Assembly: GCA_902635515.1 (NCBI GenBank)
Contig: CACPOD010000005.1
Coordinates: 1 to 64,000, forward strand
DNA: 64,000 bases
Reading direction: 5' to 3'
Source: an uncultured Pelagibacteraceae bacterium
GTDB taxonomy: Bacteria; Pseudomonadota; Alphaproteobacteria; Pelagibacterales; Pelagibacteraceae
Part shown: positions 50,053 to 59,396 of the stretch, one piece after another
Layout of the letters: each line of letters begins with the position of its first letter
How positions within the stretch are numbered: the stretch's first letter is position 1
Notes under the pieces: generated by a model
Told to the model about the DNA's origin: nothing
Seen by the model: only the letters and a program-made list of their open reading frames with translations
Database searches by the model: none
Made by a program: the position numbers and the translations under genes

Positions 50053-51063
50053 ATGGACGCCACCATAGTACCGAAAATGCAAAAGCATTATCCGGTACTG
50101 CTAAAAGAAATTATTAGCGTTATTTCCCCTCAACATGGTGGCACATTTATTGATTGTACCTTCGGCCAAGGTGGTTATTCCAAAAAAATTTTAGATTTTA
50201 AAAATACAAGAGTAATAGCTATTGATAGAGACATAGAGAGTGAAAAAATCGCCAATCAATTAAAAGAAAACTTTGAAGATAGATTTATTTTTAAAAATAT
50301 AAAATTTAGTCAATTAAGTAATTTAAAGCTTAAAAATGAAAATATAAGAGGTGTAATTTTTGATCTTGGATACTCTTATGCTCAAATAAAAGATCCAAAA
50401 AAAGGGTTGTCATTCGATGCCAGCGGTAAATTAAATATGCAACTGGGATTAAATACTTTTTCAGCAGAAGATGCAATTAATAAACTAGACGGAAAAGAAT
50501 TAGAAAAAATTTTTAAATTTTTTGGAGATGAAAAAGAAGCAAAATACATTGCTCGTAATATTATAAAAGAAAGATCTAAAAATAAAATCGACACCACATC
50601 TTTAGTTGAAATTATTGATAAATCAAAAAAAAGAAAAAATTTTAAAGTTAATAATGCGACCAAGGTTTTTCAGGCCCTTAGAATATTTGTAAATAAAGAA
50701 ATAAGTGAGTTAATTTTTGGACTTATTAATGCCTCTAAAGTTTTAAAAAAAGGTGGTGTTTTGGGGGTAGTTACATTTAACTCTTTAGAGGATAAAATAG
50801 TAAAATATTTTTTTAAAAGTCTATCTGAAAATAAAAGTATTTCACGATATAGCCCAGTTATTGAACAAGTAGATACACTTTTTAACTTAATTCAAAAAAA
50901 GCCAATAAAACCTTCAGATGAGGAGGTAAATGAAAATCCACCATCTAGATCTGCTAAATTTAGATATGCGATAAAAAAAAAAGATTTTTATAATTTTGAT
51001 ACCGATATAGAGGAGCAATTCAGAAATTATTTTGAAATTGAAAATTATGGAGACAAACTATGA
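50053..51063 (+). CDS. rsmH: 16S rRNA (cytosine(1402)-N4)-methyltransferase
   Basis: A 336-residue RsmH (MraW) that methylates C1402 in the ribosomal decoding centre. [10 protein letters not shown] opens the domain, the SAM motif [10 protein letters not shown] is near residue 35, with F-D-L-G-Y-S near residue 105, A-L-R-I-F-V-N-K-E near residue 215, F-N-S-L-E-D near residue 245 and N-P-P-S-R-S-A-K near the end. Start at 50053 is used; an ATG at 50077 lies within a strong hairpin and would remove eight residues. It overlaps ftsL by 4 nt. Confidence 0.95.
   Translation: MDATIVPKMQKHYPVLLKEIISVISPQHGGTFIDCTFGQGGYSKKILDFKNTRVIAIDRDIESEKIANQLKENFEDRFIFKNIKFSQLSNLKLKNENIRGVIFDLGYSYAQIKDPKKGLSFDASGKLNMQLGLNTFSAEDAINKLDGKELEKIFKFFGDEKEAKYIARNIIKERSKNKIDTTSLVEIIDKSKKRKNFKVNNATKVFQALRIFVNKEISELIFGLINASKVLKKGGVLGVVTFNSLEDKIVKYFFKSLSENKSISRYSPVIEQVDTLFNLIQKKPIKPSDEEVNENPPSRSAKFRYAIKKKDFYNFDTDIEEQFRNYFEIENYGDKL
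50067..50099 (+). repeat. Two-part hairpin at the 5' end of rsmH
   Basis: A perfect 7-bp outer stem AGTACCG (50067-50073) / CGGTACT (50093-50099) encloses a 5-bp inner stem AATGC/GCATT (50076-50080 and 50085-50089) with an AAAA loop. The second possible rsmH start codon (50077-50079) lies in the inner stem. The GC content of the outer stem stands out in this AT-rich DNA. It could modulate rsmH translation or mark an old ftsZ-rsmH junction; the function is not known. Confidence 0.5.
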
Positions 51064-51365
51064 AAAAGTTTGCTTTAGCAATAGCGATTTTTTTTTTAGT
51101 TCTCTCAACTGCAATAATAAAAAATACGACTAAACAGATTGAAGATGAAATATTTACAGCAAAAGAGAATATTAGAATTTTAAAGACTGAATTTGAAAAT
51201 GTATCCTTGGAGTATGATTATTTAAGTTCCTCAGAAAGGTTACTTGAATATCAGTCTCAGTATTTTGAGGATGAGTTAATTCAAAAAAATATAAACGACA
51301 TAAGTGTCTACAATATTTCAAATGATGTAAATAAAATCCAAAATTTTAAAATTATTAAAGAGTAA
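51060..51365 (+). CDS. ftsL: Cell division protein FtsL-like
   Basis: A 101-residue bitopic protein with a short cytoplasmic N-terminus, one membrane helix ([12 protein letters not shown]) and a periplasmic coiled-coil region ([18 protein letters not shown]). FtsL sequences diverge widely; the call rests on size, topology and position between rsmH and ftsI. With FtsB and FtsQ it would activate the FtsWI septal synthase. It overlaps rsmH by 4 nt and ftsI by 1 nt. Confidence 0.8.
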   Translation: MKKFALAIAIFFLVLSTAIIKNTTKQIEDEIFTAKENIRILKTEFENVSLEYDYLSSSERLLEYQSQYFEDELIQKNINDISVYNISNDVNKIQNFKIIKE

Positions 51366-53056
51366 TGAAAGATAATAAATCGAAATTAACTATAGAGGAT
51401 TATAAAAGTGATTTTACATTTAAGAAAAAAGAAAATGGATTAAATATTCAATTTAATCGTGTAGCTTTTATTTTCTTTGTTTTTTTTATCATATATTTAA
51501 TTTACACAATACACCTAGTTCACTTAGGTTCACGAAAGAGTAAATTAGAAAACATCAACAATCTTCCTGAATCTAAAAATCAGCTTTATCGAGCAGACAT
51601 CATAGATATTAATGGAAATTATTTAGCTAAGACAGTTAAATCGATTGATATTGGTTTAAAAACTTCAGATATAATTAATGAAAAAAAATTACTTCTAAGT
51701 TTAAATATTATTTTTCCTGATAAAAATTTTGATGAAATTAAAAAAAAAATAAAAACTAAGAAATTTTTTTATTTAGAGAAGAAAATTTCAGAGGAAAATT
51801 ATGAAAAAATAATGAAATTAGGAGACAAATCTTTAGTTCCAGAGGAAAGAGTTTTAAGAATGTATCCACAAAAAAATCTTTTTAGTCATGTTTTAGGTCA
51901 GATAGATGATGACAATAATGGTATTTCTGGATTAGAAAAATCGTTAAATGATGAACTTAGAAAATCAAAACAGTCAATTAAACTTACCTTAGATAAAGAT
52001 ATTCAATTTTTAATTAGAAAAGAATTAATTAAATATCAGGAAATTTTTAAAAGCAAAGGTAGTGCTGCCATTTTAATGGATGTTAATAATGGTAATATTT
52101 TATCTTTAGTTTCTTTGCCTGATTTCAATCCAAATGAAAGACAAAATATTACAGATGTAAATTATATTAACAGGGTAACTAAAGGAACATATGAACTTGG
52201 ATCTGTATTTAAAGCCTTTACATATGCAAATGCTCTTAACGAAAAATTAATAGAACCTGAAACAGAATTTTTAAATTTACCCAAATCAATTAAATGTGAC
52301 AAATACAGAATAGGTGAGTACGACAATGAAATACCATCAGATTTAACTGCAGAGCAAATTCTAGTTAGATCTGGAAATATAGGATCAGTAAAAATTGCCC
52401 AAAAAGTTGGCTCAGAAAAATTTAAATTATTTTTAGAAAAAGTTGGTGTGTTAAGTGATATAGATTTTGATATTGAGGAAGTTGCTCCTCAAAAAAATTA
52501 TGAATTTGGAAAATGTAGATTGGCTACAGCTTCTTTTGGGCATGGAATAGCAACTACAATTCTTCAATTAGCGAAAGGTTATTCTATTTTATCAAATGGA
52601 GGTTATGAAATTAAGCCAACATTAATTTATAAAGAAAATAATTTTAATAAAAAAAATAAAAGAATATTAAACAGGGGAATTTCAGAACAAGTTGTTAGCG
52701 CATTAAGAAAAATTGTAAATACTGAGGAAGGGACAGCTAAATTTGCAGATGTTCAAAATTATGAAATTGGTGGAAAAACAGGAACTGCTGACCAACCTGA
52801 GGGAGGGGCATATTCTGAGGCAAAAATAAATACTTTTGCTTCCATTTTTCCCACATCAAATCCACAATTTGTTTTTATTGTAATGCTAGATACTCCAAAA
52901 AAATCTGAAGATTATTATTATAAGTATAGACATCGAAAAGGAGGGTGGAAGGGTACACTTTATAATACTGCTGGCTGGACCTCAGTAGAGGTAGCTGGAA
53001 AAGTTATAGATAAAATTGGGCCTATTTTAGCCACAAAATATATAGAGGTTAATTAA
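51365..53056 (+). CDS. ftsI: Peptidoglycan D,D-transpeptidase FtsI (PBP3)
   Basis: A 563-residue class B penicillin-binding protein making septal cross-links. A cytoplasmic segment and one membrane helix (V-A-F-I-F-F-V-F-F-I-I-Y) precede the pedestal domain. The transpeptidase has the S-x-x-K motif S280-V-F-K, the S-G-N motif near residue 336 and K-T-G-T near residue 471. It works with FtsW, encoded later in the operon. It starts within the ftsL stop (TAATG), and the fused murE-murF gene follows after 2 nt. Confidence 0.96.
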   Translation: MKDNKSKLTIEDYKSDFTFKKKENGLNIQFNRVAFIFFVFFIIYLIYTIHLVHLGSRKSKLENINNLPESKNQLYRADIIDINGNYLAKTVKSIDIGLKTSDIINEKKLLLSLNIIFPDKNFDEIKKKIKTKKFFYLEKKISEENYEKIMKLGDKSLVPEERVLRMYPQKNLFSHVLGQIDDDNNGISGLEKSLNDELRKSKQSIKLTLDKDIQFLIRKELIKYQEIFKSKGSAAILMDVNNGNILSLVSLPDFNPNERQNITDVNYINRVTKGTYELGSVFKAFTYANALNEKLIEPETEFLNLPKSIKCDKYRIGEYDNEIPSDLTAEQILVRSGNIGSVKIAQKVGSEKFKLFLEKVGVLSDIDFDIEEVAPQKNYEFGKCRLATASFGHGIATTILQLAKGYSILSNGGYEIKPTLIYKENNFNKKNKRILNRGISEQVVSALRKIVNTEEGTAKFADVQNYEIGGKTGTADQPEGGAYSEAKINTFASIFPTSNPQFVFIVMLDTPKKSEDYYYKYRHRKGGWKGTLYNTAGWTSVEVAGKVIDKIGPILATKYIEVN

Positions 53057-53058
53057 TT

Positions 53059-55902
53059 ATGCTTCTAGGAGACTACTTTCATAACATTAATGAAAATTTT
53101 AGAAATTTTTCTTTTTCAGGAATTTCATTTGATACTAAGAGTATTAAAAAAAATAATATTTTTTTTGCAATCAAAGGAAATACTATTGATGGTAATAAAT
53201 TTATACCTAAAGCGATTAAAAAAGGATCTAAAATTATCGTAACTGAAAAAAAAGTAAATCAATTCCAAAATGGAATTTTATATATTCATACAAAAAATAT
53301 AAGAAAATTATTAGCTGAAACTGCTTTTAAAATTTATAATAAAAAACCAAAAAATTTAATTGCAGTTACAGGCACAAATGGAAAATCTTCAGTTGCTGAT
53401 TTTTATTATCAAATATTAAAATTAAATAATAAAAGGGTTGCTTCAATCGGTACATTAGGTGTTAAATCAAAAAGAATTAATTTGAATTTATCTAATACCA
53501 CAATAGATCCAATTAAATTGGCTAAAATTTTGAGTAAATTAAAAACTCAAAAAATAGATCATGTAATTATGGAAGCCTCAAGTCATGGTTTAAAACAAAA
53601 TAGATTAGATGGTTTAAAGTTTAATTCGGGTATATTTACTAATTTATCCCAGGATCATCTTGATTATCATGTAAATTTAAAAAATTATTTAAAAGCTAAA
53701 CTGTATTTATTTGAAAATCTAATCCAAAAAAGAGGCAATGTAATTACAGATCAATTAATACCGGAGTTTAAAAACATAAAAAAAATTGCAATTAATAAGA
53801 AATTAAAATTGCATACACTTAATGATGAGAAAAATAATCTAAAGCTTTTATCTCATAACTTTAAAGGAGAGGGTCAATTTCTTAGAATTAAATTAAATAG
53901 CTCTATAAGAGATATAAATTTAAATTTAATTGGAAAAATTCAATTAAAAAATGTTTTAATGGCAATAATTGCAGCAAAATATAGCGGTATTAGTTTAGAT
54001 AAAATTTTAAATACAATTCCAAAATTAAAACCAATTGAGGGAAGGTTTGAAAAAATTGGTAAAATTAAAAATCAATCAAAAGTAATTCTGGATTATGCTC
54101 ATACGCCTGATGCTTTAAAAACGTGTCTTTTAAACCTAAGAGAACAATTTCCTAATAAAGCAATAACAGTGCTATTCGGTTGTGGCGGAAATAGAGATCA
54201 AAATAAAAGATCAAAAATGGGAAAAATAGCCAGTAGTTTTGCAGATAGTATCATTCTTACAAATGATAACCCTAGATTTGAAAATCCTCAAAAAATAATA
54301 AGAGATATAAAAAAAGGTATTAAAAAAAAAAGAATTATCGAAATTTCTAATAGAGCAATAGCAATAAAACTAGCCATTCATGATTTGAATTCAGGTGATA
54401 TTTTGTTAGTTGCTGGAAAAGGCCATGAGAAAATTCAAGATATTGGAAATAAGAAAATTTTCTTTTCAGATAGAAAAGTAATTCTAAACGCTATTAAGAA
54501 TAAAAATAATACTTTATCGAATAATTTAAAATTAAATGTGATTAAAGAGGCAGTTAAAATTAAAAAATTATCTCCATCCACATCTTTAAAAACGGCAAGA
54601 ATTAATTCTCAAGAAGTTACTAAAAACGATATTTTTTTTGCAATTAGAGGTAAAAAAAATGATGGTAATAAATATGTTGCACAATCATTCAAAAGAAAAG
54701 CATCGTTAGCTGTAGTAAACAAAATTCAAAATAAATTAAATAAAAGTCGTCAGATTAAAGTGAAAAATACTTTAAAATTCCTAACAAATATTTCAAAAAA
54801 TTTTAGAAAAAGTATTGATACAAATATTATAGCTATTACAGGTAGTTGTGGCAAAACTACACTTAAAGAATTGCTGGGCAATGTATTAAGTAAAATTTCG
54901 AAAGTGAGTATTTCTCCAAAATCTTATAATAATAAATTTGGAGTCCCTTTGAGTCTTTTTAATTTAAACCAAAATGATCAATTTGGAATTTTGGAAGTTG
55001 GAATGGATAAAAAAGGTGAAATTGATTATTTATCAAAAGTAATAGCACCAGATGTTGGAGTAATAACAAATATAAATTATGCACATGCTAAAAATTTTAA
55101 AAATATTAAACAGATTGCTTTGGCAAAATCTGAAATTATTAACAACATAAAACCTTATGGTTATGTTGTATTAAATGCAGACGATAACTTTTTTCAATTG
55201 CATAAAAAAATTGCCAAAGAAAATAAAATTAAAGTTGTTTCTTTTGGTATTAAAAGTCGGAAAGCAGATATTAAATTAATTAATATAAAGAACTTTGCAA
55301 AAAAATTTAGAATTATTGTTAGATCAAATAATAAAAAAAAGTATTTCACATTATCTAACGATTTTCAAAACAATATATACAATACACTTTCTGCTTTAGC
55401 AGTTATTAGTATTTATAAAAATATATTTAAACTTAATGAAAATATTTTTCTCAATTTCAAAATTCCAGGAGGAAGGGGAGATCATTGTGAATTAAAAATT
55501 GATAATAAAAAAATTAATTTAATTGATCAAAGTTATAATTCAAATCCTCTATCATTAAAATCAGCAATAAAAAATTTTGATAAAATAAACTCAAAAAAAT
55601 CAAATAAATATATATTAATTGGTGACATGTTAGAGCTGGGTAGTCACTCTAAAAAACTTCATAAATCTATTGCTCCAATAATTAATCAAACCAAGATAGA
55701 TAAGGTATTTGTTAAAGGAAAATTGGCTTCAATTATATTTGAAAATATCTCAAAAGCTAAAAAGGGCAGGATTTTATTAAACAATTCTCAAATTATTGAA
55801 TTGATTAGAAATGATTTAAATAATAATGATTATTTAATGATTAAAGCCTCACTTGCGACAGGATTCAATGACATAGTAAAAGATCTGAAAGGATTACATT
55901 AG
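53059..55902 (+). CDS. murE-murF: Fused MurE-MurF: UDP-MurNAc-tripeptide synthetase and MurF ligase
   Basis: One uninterrupted 947-residue frame contains two Mur ligases. Residues 1 to about 480 are MurE, with ATP loop G-T-N-G-K-S near residue 105 and D-N-P-R near residue 402, the motif for meso-diaminopimelate. Residues about 490-947 are MurF, with ATP loop G-S-C-G-K-T-T near residue 595 and N-S-N-P near residue 825. Together they add meso-DAP and then D-Ala-D-Ala to the UDP-MurNAc peptide. Little linker is present. Separate genes are the norm; a fusion is known in Bordetella. A TAG/GTG overlap leads into mraY. Confidence 0.95.
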   Translation: MLLGDYFHNINENFRNFSFSGISFDTKSIKKNNIFFAIKGNTIDGNKFIPKAIKKGSKIIVTEKKVNQFQNGILYIHTKNIRKLLAETAFKIYNKKPKNLIAVTGTNGKSSVADFYYQILKLNNKRVASIGTLGVKSKRINLNLSNTTIDPIKLAKILSKLKTQKIDHVIMEASSHGLKQNRLDGLKFNSGIFTNLSQDHLDYHVNLKNYLKAKLYLFENLIQKRGNVITDQLIPEFKNIKKIAINKKLKLHTLNDEKNNLKLLSHNFKGEGQFLRIKLNSSIRDINLNLIGKIQLKNVLMAIIAAKYSGISLDKILNTIPKLKPIEGRFEKIGKIKNQSKVILDYAHTPDALKTCLLNLREQFPNKAITVLFGCGGNRDQNKRSKMGKIASSFADSIILTNDNPRFENPQKIIRDIKKGIKKKRIIEISNRAIAIKLAIHDLNSGDILLVAGKGHEKIQDIGNKKIFFSDRKVILNAIKNKNNTLSNNLKLNVIKEAVKIKKLSPSTSLKTARINSQEVTKNDIFFAIRGKKNDGNKYVAQSFKRKASLAVVNKIQNKLNKSRQIKVKNTLKFLTNISKNFRKSIDTNIIAITGSCGKTTLKELLGNVLSKISKVSISPKSYNNKFGVPLSLFNLNQNDQFGILEVGMDKKGEIDYLSKVIAPDVGVITNINYAHAKNFKNIKQIALAKSEIINNIKPYGYVVLNADDNFFQLHKKIAKENKIKVVSFGIKSRKADIKLINIKNFAKKFRIIVRSNNKKKYFTLSNDFQNNIYNTLSALAVISIYKNIFKLNENIFLNFKIPGGRGDHCELKIDNKKINLIDQSYNSNPLSLKSAIKNFDKINSKKSNKYILIGDMLELGSHSKKLHKSIAPIINQTKIDKVFVKGKLASIIFENISKAKKGRILLNNSQIIELIRNDLNNNDYLMIKASLATGFNDIVKDLKGLH

Positions 55903-56987
55903 TGCTTTATCAATTTTTATTAAACTTTGTTGATACTTTTAGTTTTTTAAATGTATTTAAATATTTAACTTTTAGAACAGGTTTATCTTTTTTTACCTCA
56001 TTGGTTATTGTGCTGATTATTGGAGGTCCTTTTATTAAATTTTTTTCAAAACAAAAAATTTTAAATCCAATCCGGGACGATGGACCTGAAGATCATATAG
56101 TTAAAAAAATTGGTACACCAACAATGGGAGGTTTAATAATTTTATTCGGCTTATTGGTATCAGTAATATTTTGGGCAGATTTATCAAATATTAATATTTT
56201 ATTTTGTATCTACATAGCAATTACTTTTGGTTTGTTGGGAGCATATGATGACTTTAAAAAGATTAAATATAGCAACTCATCAGGAATTTCTTCAAAGTTC
56301 AAAATAACTTCACAAATAATTTTAGCAATTATTGGTGTAAGTTTTTTTGTTTATTTAAACGATTATCAAGATTTAAATAATTTATATTTTCCATTCTTTA
56401 AAAATTTAATTATAAACCTTGGATGGTTTTTTATACCATTTGCAATATTTGTAATTATTGGTTCGTCAAATGCTGTTAACCTTACAGATGGATTAGATGG
56501 TCTAGCAACAGTGCCTGTAATATTAGTTGCGGCATGTTTTGCTTTTATAAGTTATGTTACTGGAAACATAGTATTTTCAAATTATTTACAAATTCCCTAC
56601 ATAGAAGGAACAGGAGAAGTATCAATCTTTTGTGGGGCAATTATTGGCTCTTGTTTAGGATTTTTATGGTTTAATGCTCCACCTGCTAAAATTTTTATGG
56701 GTGACACAGGCTCATTATCTCTTGGAGGATCTTTAGGTGCAGTAGGAATTATCACAAAGCATGAAATTGTTTTAGCTATTACTGGTGGTCTTTTTGTACT
56801 AGAGGCAGTTTCAGTAATGGTTCAGGTAATTTCATTTAAACTTACAGGCAAAAGAATTTTTAAAATGGCACCCATTCATCATCATTTTGAGAAAAAAGGA
56901 TGGCCGGAGTCTACAGTTGTGATTAGGTTTTGGATTATCTCAATAATTTTAGCAATGATTGGTTTGGCTACCTTAAAATTAAGATAA
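55902..56987 (+). CDS. mraY: Phospho-N-acetylmuramoyl-pentapeptide transferase
   Basis: A 361-residue, about ten-helix membrane enzyme that makes lipid I from UDP-MurNAc-pentapeptide and undecaprenyl phosphate. Signatures are K-I-G-T-P-T-M-G-G near residue 68, the acidic pair G-A-Y-D-D-F near residue 112, N-L-T-D-G-L-D-G near residue 196, F-M-G-D-T-G-S near residue 268 and the C-terminal P-I-H-H-H-F-E-K-K-G-W. The GTG start overlaps the preceding stop by 1 nt, and its stop overlaps murD. Confidence 0.97.
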   Translation: MLYQFLLNFVDTFSFLNVFKYLTFRTGLSFFTSLVIVLIIGGPFIKFFSKQKILNPIRDDGPEDHIVKKIGTPTMGGLIILFGLLVSVIFWADLSNINILFCIYIAITFGLLGAYDDFKKIKYSNSSGISSKFKITSQIILAIIGVSFFVYLNDYQDLNNLYFPFFKNLIINLGWFFIPFAIFVIIGSSNAVNLTDGLDGLATVPVILVAACFAFISYVTGNIVFSNYLQIPYIEGTGEVSIFCGAIIGSCLGFLWFNAPPAKIFMGDTGSLSLGGSLGAVGIITKHEIVLAITGGLFVLEAVSVMVQVISFKLTGKRIFKMAPIHHHFEKKGWPESTVVIRFWIISIILAMIGLATLKLR

Positions 56988-58285
56988 TGAAAATGTTTAA
57001 CAATATTTTTTTAAGAAAAAAAATATTAGTTTATGGTTTAGGAAAGAGCGGCATTTCATCTTACAAGTTTTTAAAAAACAAGTCTGATGTTTATTTATTT
57101 GATGACAATAAAAAAATTAATTTAAGATATAAAAAAAAATTAATTAGATTTGAACAAATTCAAAAAATAAATTTTGATAGAATTATTATTAGTCCTGGAA
57201 TTGATATCTCAAATTGTAAATTATCAAAATTTTTAAAGAAAAATTTTAAAAAAATTCATACCGACCTTGATGTGTTGTTTTCATTTTATAACAATGAAAG
57301 TATTACTATTACGGGAACTAATGGTAAATCTACAACTGCAAAAATTTTACATGATGCTTTAATCGATCAAAAAAGAGACTCAAGACTTATTGGAAATATA
57401 GGTAATCCAGCATTATCAGAAAAAAATATTACAAAAAAAACAATCTTTGTAATAGAGGCTTCTTCATATCAGCTAGATTACAGCAGTGTATTTAGATCAA
57501 AATATGCGATAATTTTAAATATAACTGCAGATCACATTGAAAGACATAAAAGTTTAAAGAATTATGTAAATGCAAAATTTAAACTATTAAAATCTCAAAT
57601 AAGAGGATCTTTTGCATACGTTAAAAAAGAGGATGAATTTATAACTAAAAAATTAAATAAAAATAAATATAGTTCAAAAATCTACAGAGTGCAGACTTCT
57701 AGTATAGATAAAAAGTTTAATAAAATTACTAATAAATATTTTTTATCTGATGGCAATAAAGAAAATTTATCATTTATATTAAAAATTGCTTCAAGATTAA
57801 AACTTAATTACAAAAAATTAATTAAAACCATTAATAAATTTAAAGGCCTAGATTTCAGACAACAAATTATATTTGATAAAAAAAATCTTACAATAATTAA
57901 CGACTCTAAATCTACAAGCTTTGCTTCCTCGGAAAATATCTTAAAAAATTTAAATGATACATATTGGATCTTAGGAGGAATTCCCAAAAAGGGAGATAAA
58001 TTTAAACTTTCAAAAATAAAGTGTAAAAATATTAAAGCTTATATCTTTGGATCACATCATAGAGAATTTATAAAAATTTTAAATAATAGATTAAGAATTA
58101 AAAATTTTAAAAATTTAGAAGAAACTCTAAAAGTTATTTTTTCAGAAATTAATACCCAACAACCTAAAAAAAATATTATCTTTTTCAGTCCAGCTGGAGC
58201 TTCATTTGATAGTTTTAAAAATTTTGAAGACAGAGGGCATTATTTTAATCAAATAATTAAAAAGTATAAAAATGCAAAGCGATAG
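56987..58285 (+). CDS. murD: UDP-N-acetylmuramoylalanine-D-glutamate ligase
   Basis: A 432-residue Mur ligase that adds D-Glu to UDP-MurNAc-L-Ala. The N-terminal Rossmann segment L-V-Y-G-L-G-K-S-G-I-S, ATP loop G-T-N-G-K-S-T-T near residue 110, E-A-S-S-Y-Q-L near residue 162 and N-D-S-K-S-T near residue 304 identify it. The ATG at 56987 (M-K-M-F-N-N) overlaps the mraY stop; an in-frame upstream ATG would lie inside mraY and is not used. The 3' end overlaps ftsW by 14 nt. Confidence 0.95.
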   Translation: MKMFNNIFLRKKILVYGLGKSGISSYKFLKNKSDVYLFDDNKKINLRYKKKLIRFEQIQKINFDRIIISPGIDISNCKLSKFLKKNFKKIHTDLDVLFSFYNNESITITGTNGKSTTAKILHDALIDQKRDSRLIGNIGNPALSEKNITKKTIFVIEASSYQLDYSSVFRSKYAIILNITADHIERHKSLKNYVNAKFKLLKSQIRGSFAYVKKEDEFITKKLNKNKYSSKIYRVQTSSIDKKFNKITNKYFLSDGNKENLSFILKIASRLKLNYKKLIKTINKFKGLDFRQQIIFDKKNLTIINDSKSTSFASSENILKNLNDTYWILGGIPKKGDKFKLSKIKCKNIKAYIFGSHHREFIKILNNRLRIKNFKNLEETLKVIFSEINTQQPKKNIIFFSPAGASFDSFKNFEDRGHYFNQIIKKYKNAKR

Positions 58286-59393
58286 TATTGTATACAAATT
58301 TTATTATCAATGGTGGAAAAATATAGATAAATCTATTTTTTTTCTAATAAGTTTATTGTTTGTTATTGGATTATTTTTTTCTTTAGTATCAACTTCTCTA
58401 ATAGCCTCTGATAAGTTAGATACCAACAGTTATTTCTTCTTTTTTAAACATTTGATTTATGTGTTAATTGGAATATCTCTTATTTTTATATTTTCCTCAT
58501 TAAATTCCGATCAATTATATAAATACTCTATTTTTCTTTTTTTTATTTCACTTATTTCTTTATTTTTAGTGCCATTCATTGGTATTGAGGTTAAAGGATC
58601 TAAAAGATGGATAGACTTATTTATTTTACCAAGATTTCAGCCCATAGAGGTTTTAAAACCATTTTTGGTAATAATTTTAGCAACTATTTTTTGTGATATT
58701 AAATTAAATATTTTATTTAAGTATTTGATATCTATTATTTTAATATCAATTATTTCTTTACTTTTAATAGCCCAACCAGATATTGGCCAAACTTTATTAG
58801 TAGTATTTTGTTGGGCAGCTCTTATTTTCACATCAGGCATTAATATATATATTCTTTTAGCAATATTTATTGCTGGTGCATCTTTGCTTGCTTATCTTAT
58901 TATTTTTGTTCCTAAATTTGATTATATCCAAGGACGAATTTTTTCTTTTTTTAATAGAGAAACAGGTACTCATAATTTTCAATCTGATAAAGCAATAGAG
59001 TCAATTACAAGTGGAGGTTTTTTTGGAAAAGGTATAGGTGAAGGAGTTCTTAAAAATAGAGTTCCAGAAGCCCACACTGATTACATTATTTCAGTAATTT
59101 CTGAGGAGTTTGGTGTTGTTGCCATAATGTTAATATTATTATTGTTTTTGATCTTAATTTATATGGTTTTTAAAAAAATAAATTTTGAGACAAATGATAA
59201 AGCTAAACTTATTTTAATCGGATCTGTTAGTTTAATATTAATGCAGGCCACAATTCATATTGGAGTTAATATAAGATTATTTCCAACCACTGGAATGACT
59301 TTACCTTTTTTAAGTTATGGTGGTTCATCAATAATAAGTACATCAATATTAGCTGGTATAATTTTAAATTTAACAAAAAGAAAAATAACTTAA
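58272..59393 (+). CDS. ftsW: Septal peptidoglycan glycosyltransferase FtsW
   Basis: A 373-residue SEDS protein with about ten membrane helices. It polymerises lipid II at the septum with FtsI. Typical segments are V-K-G-S-K-R-W-I-D-L near residue 105, A-Q-P-D-I-G-Q-T near residue 165, the catalytic-loop A-H-T-D-Y-I-I-S-V-I-S-E-E-F-G near residue 262 and F-P-T-T-G-M-T-L-P-F-L-S-Y-G-G near residue 335. It overlaps murD by 14 nt and precedes murG by 3 nt. Confidence 0.95.
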   Translation: MQSDSIVYKFYYQWWKNIDKSIFFLISLLFVIGLFFSLVSTSLIASDKLDTNSYFFFFKHLIYVLIGISLIFIFSSLNSDQLYKYSIFLFFISLISLFLVPFIGIEVKGSKRWIDLFILPRFQPIEVLKPFLVIILATIFCDIKLNILFKYLISIILISIISLLLIAQPDIGQTLLVVFCWAALIFTSGINIYILLAIFIAGASLLAYLIIFVPKFDYIQGRIFSFFNRETGTHNFQSDKAIESITSGGFFGKGIGEGVLKNRVPEAHTDYIISVISEEFGVVAIMLILLLFLILIYMVFKKINFETNDKAKLILIGSVSLILMQATIHIGVNIRLFPTTGMTLPFLSYGGSSIISTSILAGIILNLTKRKIT

Positions 59394-59396
59394 TAA

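Noticed and set aside
53059-55902. The long murE-murF frame as two genes with a missed stop
   Set aside because: The frame is continuous, both halves are intact, and no start codon with a ribosome-binding site is seen at the junction.
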